A stretch of DNA of 64,000 nucleotides, taken from assembly GCF_014763045.1 (NCBI RefSeq), contig NZ_JACTAG010000001.1:1116001-1180000 (forward strand), given 5' to 3'. Below the pieces are notes generated by a model that worked only from the letters and a program-made list of their open reading frames with translations, had not been told where the DNA came from and searched no databases. Shown here piece by piece: positions 27,343 through 35,494 of this stretch. The position numbers and the translations under genes are program-made. This stretch comes from Sulfitobacter aestuariivivens (GTDB taxonomy: Bacteria > Pseudomonadota > Alphaproteobacteria > Rhodobacterales > Rhodobacteraceae). The stretch's first letter is position 1. Each line of letters begins with the position of its first letter.

Positions 27343-28284
27343 ATGCCCCCTCGCAAAATCATTATCGACACCGACCCCGGACAGGACGACGCCGTCGCCA
27401 TCCTGCTCGCCCTGGCCAGCCCCGAAGACCTCGACGTGGTGGGCATCACCTGTGTTGCAGGCAACGTGCCGCTTGATCTGACGTCTAAAAATGCACGTAT
27501 TGTCTGCGAGTTAGCAGGCTTTCCTCATGTGCATGTTTACGCAGGTTGTGACCGCCCCCTTGGTCGCGAACTGGTCACAGCCGAGCACGTGCATGGCAAG
27601 ACCGGCCTCGACGGCCCCACGCTGCCAGATCCCACGATGCCCCTGCAGGATCAGCCCGCCGTCGATTTCATTATCGAAACCCTCAATTCCGAACCCTCGG
27701 GCACCGTCACCCTTTGCCCGCTTGGCCCGCTTACGAATATTGCGACAGCCCTTCAAAAAGCACCTGAAATTGCCGACAAAGTGCAGGAGATCGTCCTCAT
27801 GGGCGGCGGCTATTTCGAGGGGGGCAACATCACGCCGACAGCGGAATTCAACATCTACGTCGATCCGCAAGCCGCTGATATCGTATTTAAATCGGGCATT
27901 CCAATTGTTGTGATGCCGCTTGATGTCACCCACAAAGCACTGGTCACCAAACCTCGCAACGACGCTTTTCGTGCGCTGAATACGCCAGTGGGGACCGCCG
28001 TGGCCCAGATGACCGATTTTTTCGAACGTTTCGACAAGGAAAAATACGGCTCCGAAGGGGCACCGTTGCATGACCCCTGCGTCACCGCCTATCTGATTGA
28101 TCCTTCTATGTTTTCTGGCCGTCACATCAATGTCGAGATTGAAACGAGTTCAGAGCTCACCATGGGCATGACCGTCGCCGACTGGTGGCGTGTCACCGAC
28201 CGCGCCCCCAACGCCACCTTCATGGGCGACATCGACGCCGACGCCTTCTTTGCTCTGCTCACAGAAAGGCTGGCCCGCCTATGA
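27343..28284 (+). CDS. Inosine/uridine-preferring nucleoside hydrolase family protein
   Basis: 313 residues. The calcium-binding N-terminal motif IIIDTDPGQDDAVAILLAL and the active-site histidine segment HDPCVTAYLIDP (about residue 239) identify the nucleoside hydrolase family, which splits ribonucleosides into base and ribose for salvage. A GGAG site lies upstream of ATG 27343. Its stop overlaps the GNAT start (ATGA), and it heads a coupled three-gene set with GNAT and selO. Confidence 0.9.
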   Translation: MPPRKIIIDTDPGQDDAVAILLALASPEDLDVVGITCVAGNVPLDLTSKNARIVCELAGFPHVHVYAGCDRPLGRELVTAEHVHGKTGLDGPTLPDPTMPLQDQPAVDFIIETLNSEPSGTVTLCPLGPLTNIATALQKAPEIADKVQEIVLMGGGYFEGGNITPTAEFNIYVDPQAADIVFKSGIPIVVMPLDVTHKALVTKPRNDAFRALNTPVGTAVAQMTDFFERFDKEKYGSEGAPLHDPCVTAYLIDPSMFSGRHINVEIETSSELTMGMTVADWWRVTDRAPNATFMGDIDADAFFALLTERLARL

Positions 28285-28730
28285 GCGCCGCCCTCACCCT
28301 CGGCAAACCGGAGCACCTTGACAAGATCTTGCCCCTCATCACGGCCTTTCATGCCGAAGAAGGCATTGAAACTACTCACGAAGATCGCCAAGCGGGCATC
28401 GCGCCACTGCTTGATGGCATCCCTCACGGGGCTGCCTATCTGATCGGCCCGCCCCGAGCACCCATCGGCTATATCGTGGTCTGTTTCGGGTGGTCGGTCG
28501 AATTCGGTGGGCTCGATGCCATCATCGATGAACTCTACATCCGCCCCGGTGTGCGCGGGCGTGGCATTGCCTCCGAAGCCCTCATTGCTTTGCCCCGCGC
28601 GCTCTCGCAATATGGCCTGCGCGCGCTGCATCTCGAAGTCGACAAGACCAACACCGCCGCCATCAAACTTTACCGCCGCGCAGGCTTTCAACCACGCGAC
28701 AATTACATGTTCATGTCACGCTCGTTATGA
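28281..28730 (+). CDS. GNAT family N-acetyltransferase
   Basis: 149 residues with the GNAT acetyl-CoA motif VRGRGIASEALIAL (about residues 93-106) preceded by IIDELYIRPG, and a C-terminal LEVDKTNTAAIKLYRRAGF. Substrate unknown. Overlaps the nucleoside hydrolase stop and the selO start by 4 bases each, so translation of the three is probably coupled. Confidence 0.88.
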   Translation: MSAALTLGKPEHLDKILPLITAFHAEEGIETTHEDRQAGIAPLLDGIPHGAAYLIGPPRAPIGYIVVCFGWSVEFGGLDAIIDELYIRPGVRGRGIASEALIALPRALSQYGLRALHLEVDKTNTAAIKLYRRAGFQPRDNYMFMSRSL

Positions 28731-30136
28731 AAATACCCTTTGACAACAGCTATGCAGCGCTGCCGCCGGCCTTCTACACCCGTCTTAATCCGACGCCGGT
28801 GAAAGACCCCAAATTGATGGCCTGGAACGCCGATCTTGCCGCCGTGCTGGGCATTGAAACAGGCGATCTTGCGGAAGCCGCACAGGTCTTCGCGGGCAAC
28901 ACCATCCCAGACGGGGCCGCCCCGCTTGCGCAGCTTTACGCGGGCCACCAGTTTGGCAATTTCTCACCGCAACTGGGCGATGGCCGCGCGATCCTGCTCG
29001 GCGAGGTGGTTGGCGCGGATGGCATCCGCCGCGATATCCAGCTCAAAGGCTCCGGCCCCACGCCCTATTCCCGTATGGGCGACGGCCGCGCCTGGCTGGG
29101 CCCGGTGCTGCGCGAATATGTCGTTTCCGAGGCCATGCACGCCTTGCGCATCCCCACAACCCGCGCGCTCGCAGCAGTCACCACCGGTGAGCAAATCTGG
29201 CGCGAACAAGGGGCCCTGCCGGGCGCGATCGTCACCCGGGTCGCGCAAAGCCACCTGCGGGTCGGCACGTTTCAGGTCTTCGCCCATCGCGGCGAGACAG
29301 CGCATCTCAAAACCCTCACCAGCTACGCAATCCAGCGCCATTACCCCGACGCGGCGGGGCCCATGGATCTGCTGCGCGCCGTGTCCATCGCGCAGGCGGA
29401 ACTTGTCGCAAAATGGCTCTCTGTCGGCTTTATCCACGGCGTGATGAACACCGACAACAGCAGCATCGCGGGTGAAACGATCGACTACGGCCCCTGCGCC
29501 TTCATGGATGCCTTCCACAACGGTCGCGTGTTCTCATCCATCGATCAACAGGGCCGTTATGCCTACGGGAACCAGCCCAACATTGCGGTCTGGAACATGG
29601 CCCAACTGGCGACCTCCCTGATCCAGCAGATGGACGACAAGGACGCCGCTGTCGAAGAAGCCACTGCAATCGTTCACGCCATGCCCGACCTGCTCGAAAC
29701 CGCCTGGCTTGCCGCTTTTGCCAACAAAATCGGCATCGCCACGCCGCAAGACGGCGATCTGGCCCTGATCCAGCGGCTATTGGGCCTGATGCAAGAGGAC
29801 GGCGCCGATTTCACCAACACCTTCCGCGCCCTTTCCACACCCCGAGCGCGCGATCACTTCACAAACCGGGACGCCTTTGATGCCTGGGCCACAGACTGGC
29901 AGGCGCGGTTGGCATCCGAGACCGGGACCCGCGCCCGGATGAACGCCGCGAACCCTGTTGTGATCCCGCGCAATCACCGCATCGAGCAGATGATCGAAGC
30001 CGCCGTGGCAGGGGACATCACCCCGTTCGAACGTCTGAACACAGCGCTGGCCACCCCCTTCACCGAAACCGACCCGGACCTGCACCGCGTGCCCACGACG
30101 GATGAAATCGTCCCCGCAACCTTCTGCGGCACCTGA
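28727..30136 (+). CDS. selO: Protein adenylyltransferase SelO
   Basis: 469 residues of the SelO/YdiU pseudokinase family. The N-terminal PFDNSYAALPPAFYTRLNPTPV, the GDGRAILLGE and GSGPTPYSRMGDGRAWLGPVLREYVVSEAMHALRIP segments, and HGVMNTDNSSIAGETIDYGPCAFMD are all highly typical. SelO transfers AMP to Ser, Thr or Tyr of target proteins and is linked to redox stress. Many bacterial SelO proteins lack the C-terminal selenocysteine; here the end is FCGT, with an ordinary Cys. Fourth gene from mazG. Confidence 0.93.
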   Translation: MKIPFDNSYAALPPAFYTRLNPTPVKDPKLMAWNADLAAVLGIETGDLAEAAQVFAGNTIPDGAAPLAQLYAGHQFGNFSPQLGDGRAILLGEVVGADGIRRDIQLKGSGPTPYSRMGDGRAWLGPVLREYVVSEAMHALRIPTTRALAAVTTGEQIWREQGALPGAIVTRVAQSHLRVGTFQVFAHRGETAHLKTLTSYAIQRHYPDAAGPMDLLRAVSIAQAELVAKWLSVGFIHGVMNTDNSSIAGETIDYGPCAFMDAFHNGRVFSSIDQQGRYAYGNQPNIAVWNMAQLATSLIQQMDDKDAAVEEATAIVHAMPDLLETAWLAAFANKIGIATPQDGDLALIQRLLGLMQEDGADFTNTFRALSTPRARDHFTNRDAFDAWATDWQARLASETGTRARMNAANPVVIPRNHRIEQMIEAAVAGDITPFERLNTALATPFTETDPDLHRVPTTDEIVPATFCGT

Positions 30137-30170
30137 ATTTCACCCTTTTTCAAATACCTCTGCGCTTCGC
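30137..30170 (+). repeat. Dispersed intergenic repeat, copy D (box only)
   Basis: ATTTCACCCTTTTTCAAATA followed by CCTCTGCGCTTCGC. It starts directly after the selO stop and supplies the last codons and the TGA stop of the convergent EamA gene, so the repeat has become part of that coding end. Confidence 0.55.
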
Positions 30171-31055
30171 AGGCTGCCGGGGCCTGCGGTTGATCAGGTA
30201 AATGCCCCCTGCCACCAACACCAGTGCCCCCCAGACCGACGGGGCCACATCTTCGGACAGCAGCAGCCACCCCAAGATCACGGAAAATACCGGCGACAGA
30301 AAACTGAACGAAGCGACAGAAGACGCAGGATAGATCGACAACAGCCAGAACCACGCCAAAAACCCCAAACTGGCCACCGCGATGATCTGAAACGCCATGC
30401 CCGCATAGTGAATCAGCTCAGGCTCGCGGATCAGCGGACCAAAAAGCGGCGACAGCAACAGCAAAATGGGGGCGGAAATCGTCACCTGAAAGATCAGTTG
30501 CTGCGCAGGCGGCACCTTGGACAGCGGGGTCAGACGCACACATAACACAATGCCCGCCCACAAGAATGAGGACGACAGCGCAAGCAGATCCCCGGTCCAG
30601 CTCGCCTGCCCGCTGTCGCGATCCATCAGGGCAACGGCAACGCCGGTCATCGCCATGACAAGGCCCGCGGTCTTTGTGCGGGTCAGCCCTTCCCCAGGAA
30701 AGACGAAATGCGCGATCAGGGCCATCCAGACCGGCATGGAATAAAAGATCACCGAGGCCCGGCTGACGGTCGTGATATCAAGTGCGATAAATAAGCATAA
30801 GAATTCTATGGCAAAAAGCACCCCGGACAGGATACCGCCAAACCACGCAGCCTTTGGGATCTGCAGGCTGACCCCGCGCAGATACATCCACAAAAGCAGC
30901 ACAACCACCGCCCCGGCAGAGCGCATCCCAGCCGAAAACACCGGGCTGAACCCGCCGCCTGTGACCTTGATCACAACTTGATTGAACGCAAGATTCAGCG
31001 CGAACAGGATCAGGGCAACAGCCCCGAAAAGATCAATGTGCGATTTGCGGTCCAT
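30150..31055 (-). CDS. EamA/DMT family transporter
   Basis: 301 residues with ten hydrophobic segments in two EamA halves. Landmarks are FNQVVIKVTGGGFSPVFSAGMRSAGAVVVL in the first half and LGFLAWFWLLSIYPASSVASFSFLSPVFSVILGWLLLSE in the second. DMT exporters release metabolites or amino acids; the substrate is unknown. The start is at MDRKSHIDLF; the upstream in-frame extension to 31148 is not membrane-like. The C-terminus PAKRRGI derives from the repeat at 30137. Confidence 0.88.
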   Translation of the reverse strand: MDRKSHIDLFGAVALILFALNLAFNQVVIKVTGGGFSPVFSAGMRSAGAVVVLLLWMYLRGVSLQIPKAAWFGGILSGVLFAIEFLCLFIALDITTVSRASVIFYSMPVWMALIAHFVFPGEGLTRTKTAGLVMAMTGVAVALMDRDSGQASWTGDLLALSSSFLWAGIVLCVRLTPLSKVPPAQQLIFQVTISAPILLLLSPLFGPLIREPELIHYAGMAFQIIAVASLGFLAWFWLLSIYPASSVASFSFLSPVFSVILGWLLLSEDVAPSVWGALVLVAGGIYLINRRPRQPAKRRGI

Positions 31056-31195
31056 CCGCGCAGTCAGTCGGTCTTGGGCACCAGGGTCAATGCGCAAAAG
31101 CCTGCCAAGGGCAGAAAACACACCAAATTCCCCTGCGATCCGGAACAAAACCTGTCACTCTGCCCTTAATCCAATAGCAAACAGGGGATTTTCAG

Positions 31196-32050
31196 ATGTC
31201 TTTGATGAAAACGTTGGCCAAAGTGGCCGTTGGCGTGGCCATGGCCAAAGGGGCCAAGTCCATGATGAACAAAAGCAGCAGAACAGGGTCAAGCGGCGGT
31301 GACCTGGGCGGCCTTTTGGGTGGTCTGGTCAAGAACGCGGGCGGTTCGCAGCGCCATGGTGGTGCCCACAGCCCGGGCGGCGGGCTGCAAGACATGCTTG
31401 GCGGTATTCTGGGCGGTGCCACGGGCAGCAGCCGCACAGGCGGTGCGGCAGGTGGGCTGGGCGGTCTGCTGGAACAGCTCGGCGGTGGTTCATCCGCAGC
31501 GGGGGCCGGTGCAGGTGGGCTTGGCGGTCTGCTGGGCGGTCTGGCTGGCGCTGTGGCGGGGGGCAACAATGACCTTCTGTCCGGCACCGACGAAACGTTG
31601 CGGCGCAGACCCGAAAAGCCCAACGCCGATTTCGGGGCGGTGCTGAATTCCCAGTTCGACGACACCCCGGTAGAGCCTATCGAGCCCTCCCGCGACCAGG
31701 AAGCGGCCGCAGCGCTGATGCTCGCGGCGATGATTCAGGCGGCCAAGTCGGATGGCACCTTCGACGAGGCTGAGCGTGACAAGCTACTGGGCCAACTTGG
31801 CGATGTGGATGCCGAAGAGGCGGCCTTTGTCAGAAAGCAGATGCAAACAGACGTCAGCGCAGATGACCTTGTTCGCCAGACGCCACAGGGCATGGGAAAG
31901 CAGATCTATGCGATGTCACTGCTGGGCATCGACCTCGATACTCAGGACGAGGCGCAGTATCTGCACAAACTGGCGCAGGGCTACGGGCTCCAGCCTGCCG
32001 AGGTGAACGATATTCATAAGGAAATGGGCGTGCCCAGCCTCTATACCTGA
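31196..32050 (+). CDS. DUF533 / TerB-like protein with Gly-rich low-complexity half
   Basis: 284 residues. The first half (about 33-125) is a Gly/Leu/Ala repeat built on GGLGGLLGGL units. The second half, from DQEAAAALMLAAMIQAAKSDGTFDEAERDKLLGQLGD to the end, is a DUF533 domain of the TerB helical type; its conserved Asp and Glu pattern (AAKSDGTFDEAE) is present. Membrane or envelope association is suspected for DUF533 proteins but not shown. Single gene ending at a strong terminator. Confidence 0.88.
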   Translation: MSLMKTLAKVAVGVAMAKGAKSMMNKSSRTGSSGGDLGGLLGGLVKNAGGSQRHGGAHSPGGGLQDMLGGILGGATGSSRTGGAAGGLGGLLEQLGGGSSAAGAGAGGLGGLLGGLAGAVAGGNNDLLSGTDETLRRRPEKPNADFGAVLNSQFDDTPVEPIEPSRDQEAAAALMLAAMIQAAKSDGTFDEAERDKLLGQLGDVDAEEAAFVRKQMQTDVSADDLVRQTPQGMGKQIYAMSLLGIDLDTQDEAQYLHKLAQGYGLQPAEVNDIHKEMGVPSLYT

Positions 32051-32076
32051 GGCGGCATTCCCCAGATCAGACAACT

Positions 32077-32112
32077 ACGCGCGGCAGATCCACCTGCCGC
32101 GCGTCTTTTTTT
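32077..32112 (+). terminator. Strong intrinsic terminator after the DUF533 gene
   Basis: An 11-pair stem ACGCGCGGCAG/CTGCCGCGCGT with a six-base loop is followed by seven T. It ends 1 base before the convergent helicase stop and has no T-tract on the other strand, so it serves the plus strand only. Confidence 0.93.
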
Positions 32113-32113
32113 G

Positions 32114-33415
32114 TCAGGCTGCTTTCTGACCGCCCGGTTTGCCGCCACCGCGTCTGCGGCGACGTCCTCCACCCGGCTTGCCATTATTGCCACCGCCGCC
32201 TTGCGGGCGATTGCCTCCGCCATCGGGGCGTCCGCCGCCACGACGGCCACCCCGCCCTTTCGGCTTGTCAGGGATTTCCGACGGCTCCCACGGACGGCCC
32301 GAGGTCACCGGGATTGATTTCCCCATCGTCTTTTGAATGTCCTTCAGCTCGCCCATCTCGTCAGGCGCACAAAAGGCAATCGCCGCCCCATCCTTGCCCG
32401 CCCGCGCCGTCCGGCCGATACGGTGGATGTATTGATCAGGCACATTCGGCAGCTCATAATTGTAGACGAATTTCACGTCCGGAATGTCCAGACCGCGCGC
32501 AGCCACATCTGTGGCAACCAGCACCGTGATCGCGCCAGACTTGAACCCTTCGATGGCGCGGTCGCGCTGACCCTGGCTTTTGTTGCCGTGGATCGATGCC
32601 GCATCAAAGCCAGCCTTTACCAGCACCTTCATCAGCTTTTCACAGCCATGTTTCGTGCGGCCAAAAACCAGCGCGCGTTCGCCCACGTGCTCGCCCAGCA
32701 GTTCGATCAGCAGATTGGTCTTTTCCGCCTTGGCGATGAAATGCAGCTCTTGCGTGACCTTGTCGGCCGCCTTGCCCGGTGGTGTGACTTCGACCCGGAT
32801 CGGCCGATCAAGATAGCTGTTGGCAATCTCGTTCATCAGCTTGGGCATGGTCGCTGAAAAGAGCATTGTCTGCCGCTCTTTCGGGATCAGCGCCGAAATC
32901 TTGCGCAGGTCATGGATGAACCCCATGTCCAGCATCTGATCTGCCTCGTCCAGCACCAGAAAGGTGGTCTGATCCAGTCGTACGGCCTTGCGGTCCAACA
33001 GGTCCAAAAGCCGCCCCGGCGTGGCCACAAGCAGGTCGGTGCCGCGCTCAAGCCGCTTGATCTGCGGGTTGATGTTTTGCCCACCCACGACCATCAGCGC
33101 CTTCAAAGGGGTGTCCTGACAGTAGCCACGCAGGTTCTCCATGATCTGCTGGGCCAGTTCCCGCGTGGGCGCCAGCACCAATCCGCGCACAGTACGCGGC
33201 GCGGGTCGGCCTTCCATCTCCAGCATCTGCGCCACCAGCGGCACACCAAAGGCGGCGGTCTTGCCGGTGCCGGTCTGGGCCAGCCCCATCACGTCGCGCC
33301 CGTTCAGCGCGTGCGGGATGGCTTGTTTCTGAATCGGTGTAGGATCTTTGATCCCCATCTGAGTGAGCCGCGCCACCAGTTTCGGCGGCAGGTCCATCAT
33401 TGTAAAATCGGTCAT
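32114..33415 (-). CDS. DEAD/DEAH box RNA helicase, RhlE-like
   Basis: 433 residues. All helicase motifs are readable: Q-motif TPIQKQAIP, motif I AQTGTGKTAA, Ia PTRELAQQ, II VLDEADQMLDMGF, III SAT, and VI HRIGRTARAG. The C-terminus is a basic Gly/Arg/Asn-rich tail (RGG-like) typical of RhlE-type cold-shock and ribosome-assembly helicases that bind RNA. ATG 33415 has a GGAAAG-like site; a longer frame to 33487 is not family-like. Divergent from mur, with 356 bases between. Confidence 0.92.
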   Translation of the reverse strand: MTDFTMMDLPPKLVARLTQMGIKDPTPIQKQAIPHALNGRDVMGLAQTGTGKTAAFGVPLVAQMLEMEGRPAPRTVRGLVLAPTRELAQQIMENLRGYCQDTPLKALMVVGGQNINPQIKRLERGTDLLVATPGRLLDLLDRKAVRLDQTTFLVLDEADQMLDMGFIHDLRKISALIPKERQTMLFSATMPKLMNEIANSYLDRPIRVEVTPPGKAADKVTQELHFIAKAEKTNLLIELLGEHVGERALVFGRTKHGCEKLMKVLVKAGFDAASIHGNKSQGQRDRAIEGFKSGAITVLVATDVAARGLDIPDVKFVYNYELPNVPDQYIHRIGRTARAGKDGAAIAFCAPDEMGELKDIQKTMGKSIPVTSGRPWEPSEIPDKPKGRGGRRGGGRPDGGGNRPQGGGGNNGKPGGGRRRRRGGGKPGGQKAA

Positions 33416-33771
33416 ATTCTTCTTTCCGGCGCGACACCCCTTGGTCTCGCGCAAAATTCTCGCAACCCCAACATGGGGCGGCATCATGGGTCACGTGCAG
33501 CAGATCGCAGGAAAACGGCACAATGCCGCGAACCTGTCTGCCAACGTCTGGCCCCACGCGTGATTTTGGGAACAAGGGCGGCCTTGAAAGCCGGTATGCC
33601 TGGATCGGGGTGACCCATCGGCACCGGAACTGCTCACGCGGCAGAAGGCGTCGCCTGTTTGTGCACATGGGCCCCGGATGCGAATAAGTCAACCTCCCGC
33701 GCCAGAACCCGGTAGCAGAGCGGCGCAATTGTCGCTAAACCTGCGACGCATTCGACCAAAGGCAGCTGTCC
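33416..33771. other. Intergenic region between helicase and mur genes
   Basis: 356 bases with no convincing gene: the open frames across it lack ribosome sites and family features. It must hold both divergent promoters. The only regular structure I see is the inverted repeat GTCGC-N7-GCGAC at 33731-33747. Confidence 0.6.
33731..33747. promoter_or_regulatory. Inverted repeat before mur, possible operator
   Basis: GTCGC-TAAACCT-GCGAC lies 24 bases before the mur ATG. It does not look like the published Mur-responsive or Fur box as I remember them, so the binding protein, if any, is unknown. Confidence 0.3.
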
Positions 33772-34185
33772 ATGACCAAATCCATCATCAAGCGTTGCGA
33801 AGCCAGGGGCATGCGCATGACCGGTCAGCGCCGCATCATCGCGAAAGTCATCGAAGACAGCGATGATCATCCCGACGTCGAAGAACTGTTCAAGCGCGCG
33901 GTGTCGGTCGATGACGGCATTTCGATCGCCACGGTCTACCGCACGGTCAAGCTGTTCGAAGAAGCGGGCATTCTGGATAAGCTGGAATTTGGCGATGGCC
34001 GCGCGCGCTACGAAGACGCGGAACGGGATCACCACGACCACCTGATCGACGTAAACTCCGGTGAAGTGATCGAATTTGTCGACGCCGAGATCGAAGCATT
34101 GCAGGAAAGGATCGCCCGCAAGCTGGGATACGAGCTGCGCGGTCACCGGCTGGAACTCTACGGGGTGCCGAAGAAGGAGGGTTGA
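33772..34185 (+). CDS. Fur-family metal regulator, Mur type
   Basis: 137 residues. The winged-helix N-terminus (RMTGQRRIIAKVIEDSDDHPDVEELFKRAV...ISIATVYRTVKLFEEAGIL) and the HHDHLIDV metal site are those of Fur. The CxxC pair that follows HHDHLI in enterobacterial Fur is replaced by DVNSG, the pattern found in alphaproteobacterial Mur/Fur proteins, which mainly sense manganese. It would repress manganese or iron uptake genes; none is in this window. ATG 33772 fits the family start. Confidence 0.9.
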   Translation: MTKSIIKRCEARGMRMTGQRRIIAKVIEDSDDHPDVEELFKRAVSVDDGISIATVYRTVKLFEEAGILDKLEFGDGRARYEDAERDHHDHLIDVNSGEVIEFVDAEIEALQERIARKLGYELRGHRLELYGVPKKEG

Positions 34186-34365
34186 GGGTCGGCTTGGCGG
34201 GACTTTCCCGACTTTCGCTGCTGCTGTGCCAACGGCGGCTTCGGGTGAGATGCGCAAGGTCACAAACGGTGGTTATCGCCGGTGCCAGAAATGTATGAGT
34301 TTTCGCCGCGACTAGCTCGCAAACAACAGTTTGGACGAACTCCAGTTGAGTTGCTATCGTGAGAG

Positions 34366-34965
34366 ATGCTGGCTGGAGGATCGAGCAACTTGAAACTTTT
34401 ATTGGATTTCGTAGCGAACCCAGACAATGAATGGATTTGGCACCTTGTACAGGCCACGCTCGTCATTATCGGCTTCTACCTGGTTTCGAGACAGCTCCGC
34501 CTTGCACGGGATCAAAATTCCATCTCTCACTTGAACTACTTTCGTGAGGTCTGGAACTCCGAGCCGTTGTTGCGCGCTCGATTGGCGGTTGCTGAGAGAA
34601 CTGTTCTAGAATCATCCGATTTTGAGGGATACGAGGACGTACTGGTGACGTTCATGGAAGACCTCGGCGCAGCAATCAGCGTAGGGCAGGTCAATACTGA
34701 GCATGTGTGGAGGTATTATAGCTATTATATTGATGGCTATTGGCTACTGCTCAACCCGAAAGTCACCTATTATCGCGAGCGGACCTCTGATCCGATCTAC
34801 TTTGAGGGATTTGAGGAGCTTCACAATCTTTCGGCGAGAGTCAGCCGTCAGCACGGTACGTTTCCGATGCTTGAGTCCTATCTTTCGTCCTTTCGAAAGG
34901 AGGAAATCAAAACAGTGCGATTCCTGCTAGGGAGCGACTTGTTGCCCGATAATCCTGTCCAGTAG
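34366..34965 (+). CDS. Orphan membrane-anchored protein, unknown function
   Basis: 199 residues: an N-terminal membrane segment (WHLVQATLVIIGFYLV, about residues 25-41) followed by a helical cytoplasmic region rich in aromatic residues (HVWRYYSYYIDGYWLLLNP). The layout is reminiscent of DUF4760-like single-pass proteins, but I cannot assign it. Start uncertain: ATG 34366 has a poor ribosome site, while TTG 34390 follows TGGAGG at 34374-34379 by 10 bases. Base and codon use are clearly A/T-richer than all neighbours, which points to acquired DNA. Confidence 0.65.
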   Translation: MLAGGSSNLKLLLDFVANPDNEWIWHLVQATLVIIGFYLVSRQLRLARDQNSISHLNYFREVWNSEPLLRARLAVAERTVLESSDFEGYEDVLVTFMEDLGAAISVGQVNTEHVWRYYSYYIDGYWLLLNPKVTYYRERTSDPIYFEGFEELHNLSARVSRQHGTFPMLESYLSSFRKEEIKTVRFLLGSDLLPDNPVQ

Positions 34966-35494
34966 GTTTTTGCCGCGTGTGACAATAACCCCCTGCCAAA
35001 ACGCCCCGATCAAAAACGGTCGTTTTTGTCACTGGCGGCGATGCTCCCACAAACATTGAAAAATCTTGTGCCACAAACCCTTGGCGAAACTCGGTATGAT
35101 TCTGTCACGTTTTTGCCGTCGGCAAGAAGAGCGGACATTGGTGCGCCGTGCAGCATCTAGAACTTTGGGCTCAGAGCGGACCTGCGTAATTCCTCCCCAG
35201 CCCGGAATCAAGGACGCGTGCCGACGTCGGGAAGCGCCATTCCCTCCCACGGGCTGACGCTTTGGTTGGGCTGATCGCGTCGCACCTGGCTCGCGCCCAG
35301 TTGAACAATAAAGCGCCCAGGATCATCTGTCAGGGGCGCCACCCCAGGGGCTGGCCCTGCCCGGCGCGCAGGGCGTGTGTGGCACTGCCGGCACGGGTGC
35401 GCAAACCCGAAAGTGCACCCTCCTGCCTTACCGCCTTGGGTTCCGCCCTTCCGCCTGCTATTCCCCCGATACACGTCAAACCTGAAAGCCCCCC
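34966..35494. other. 529-base non-coding stretch after the orphan gene
   Basis: No convincing gene: frames of about 60-75 codons on both strands (35066-35257 plus, 35029-35250 minus) lack ribosome sites and overlap each other. It holds an eight-base inverted repeat CAAAAACG-GT-CGTTTTTG (35011-35028) and two AGCGGAC words 45 bases apart (35130 and 35175). The first half is A/T-richer, like the orphan gene; the last 200 bases return to genome-like composition. Confidence 0.6.

Noticed and set aside
35029..35257. Two overlapping short frames on opposite strands in the gap before the NYN gene
   Set aside because: No ribosome site, no family, mutually overlapping; region called non-coding.
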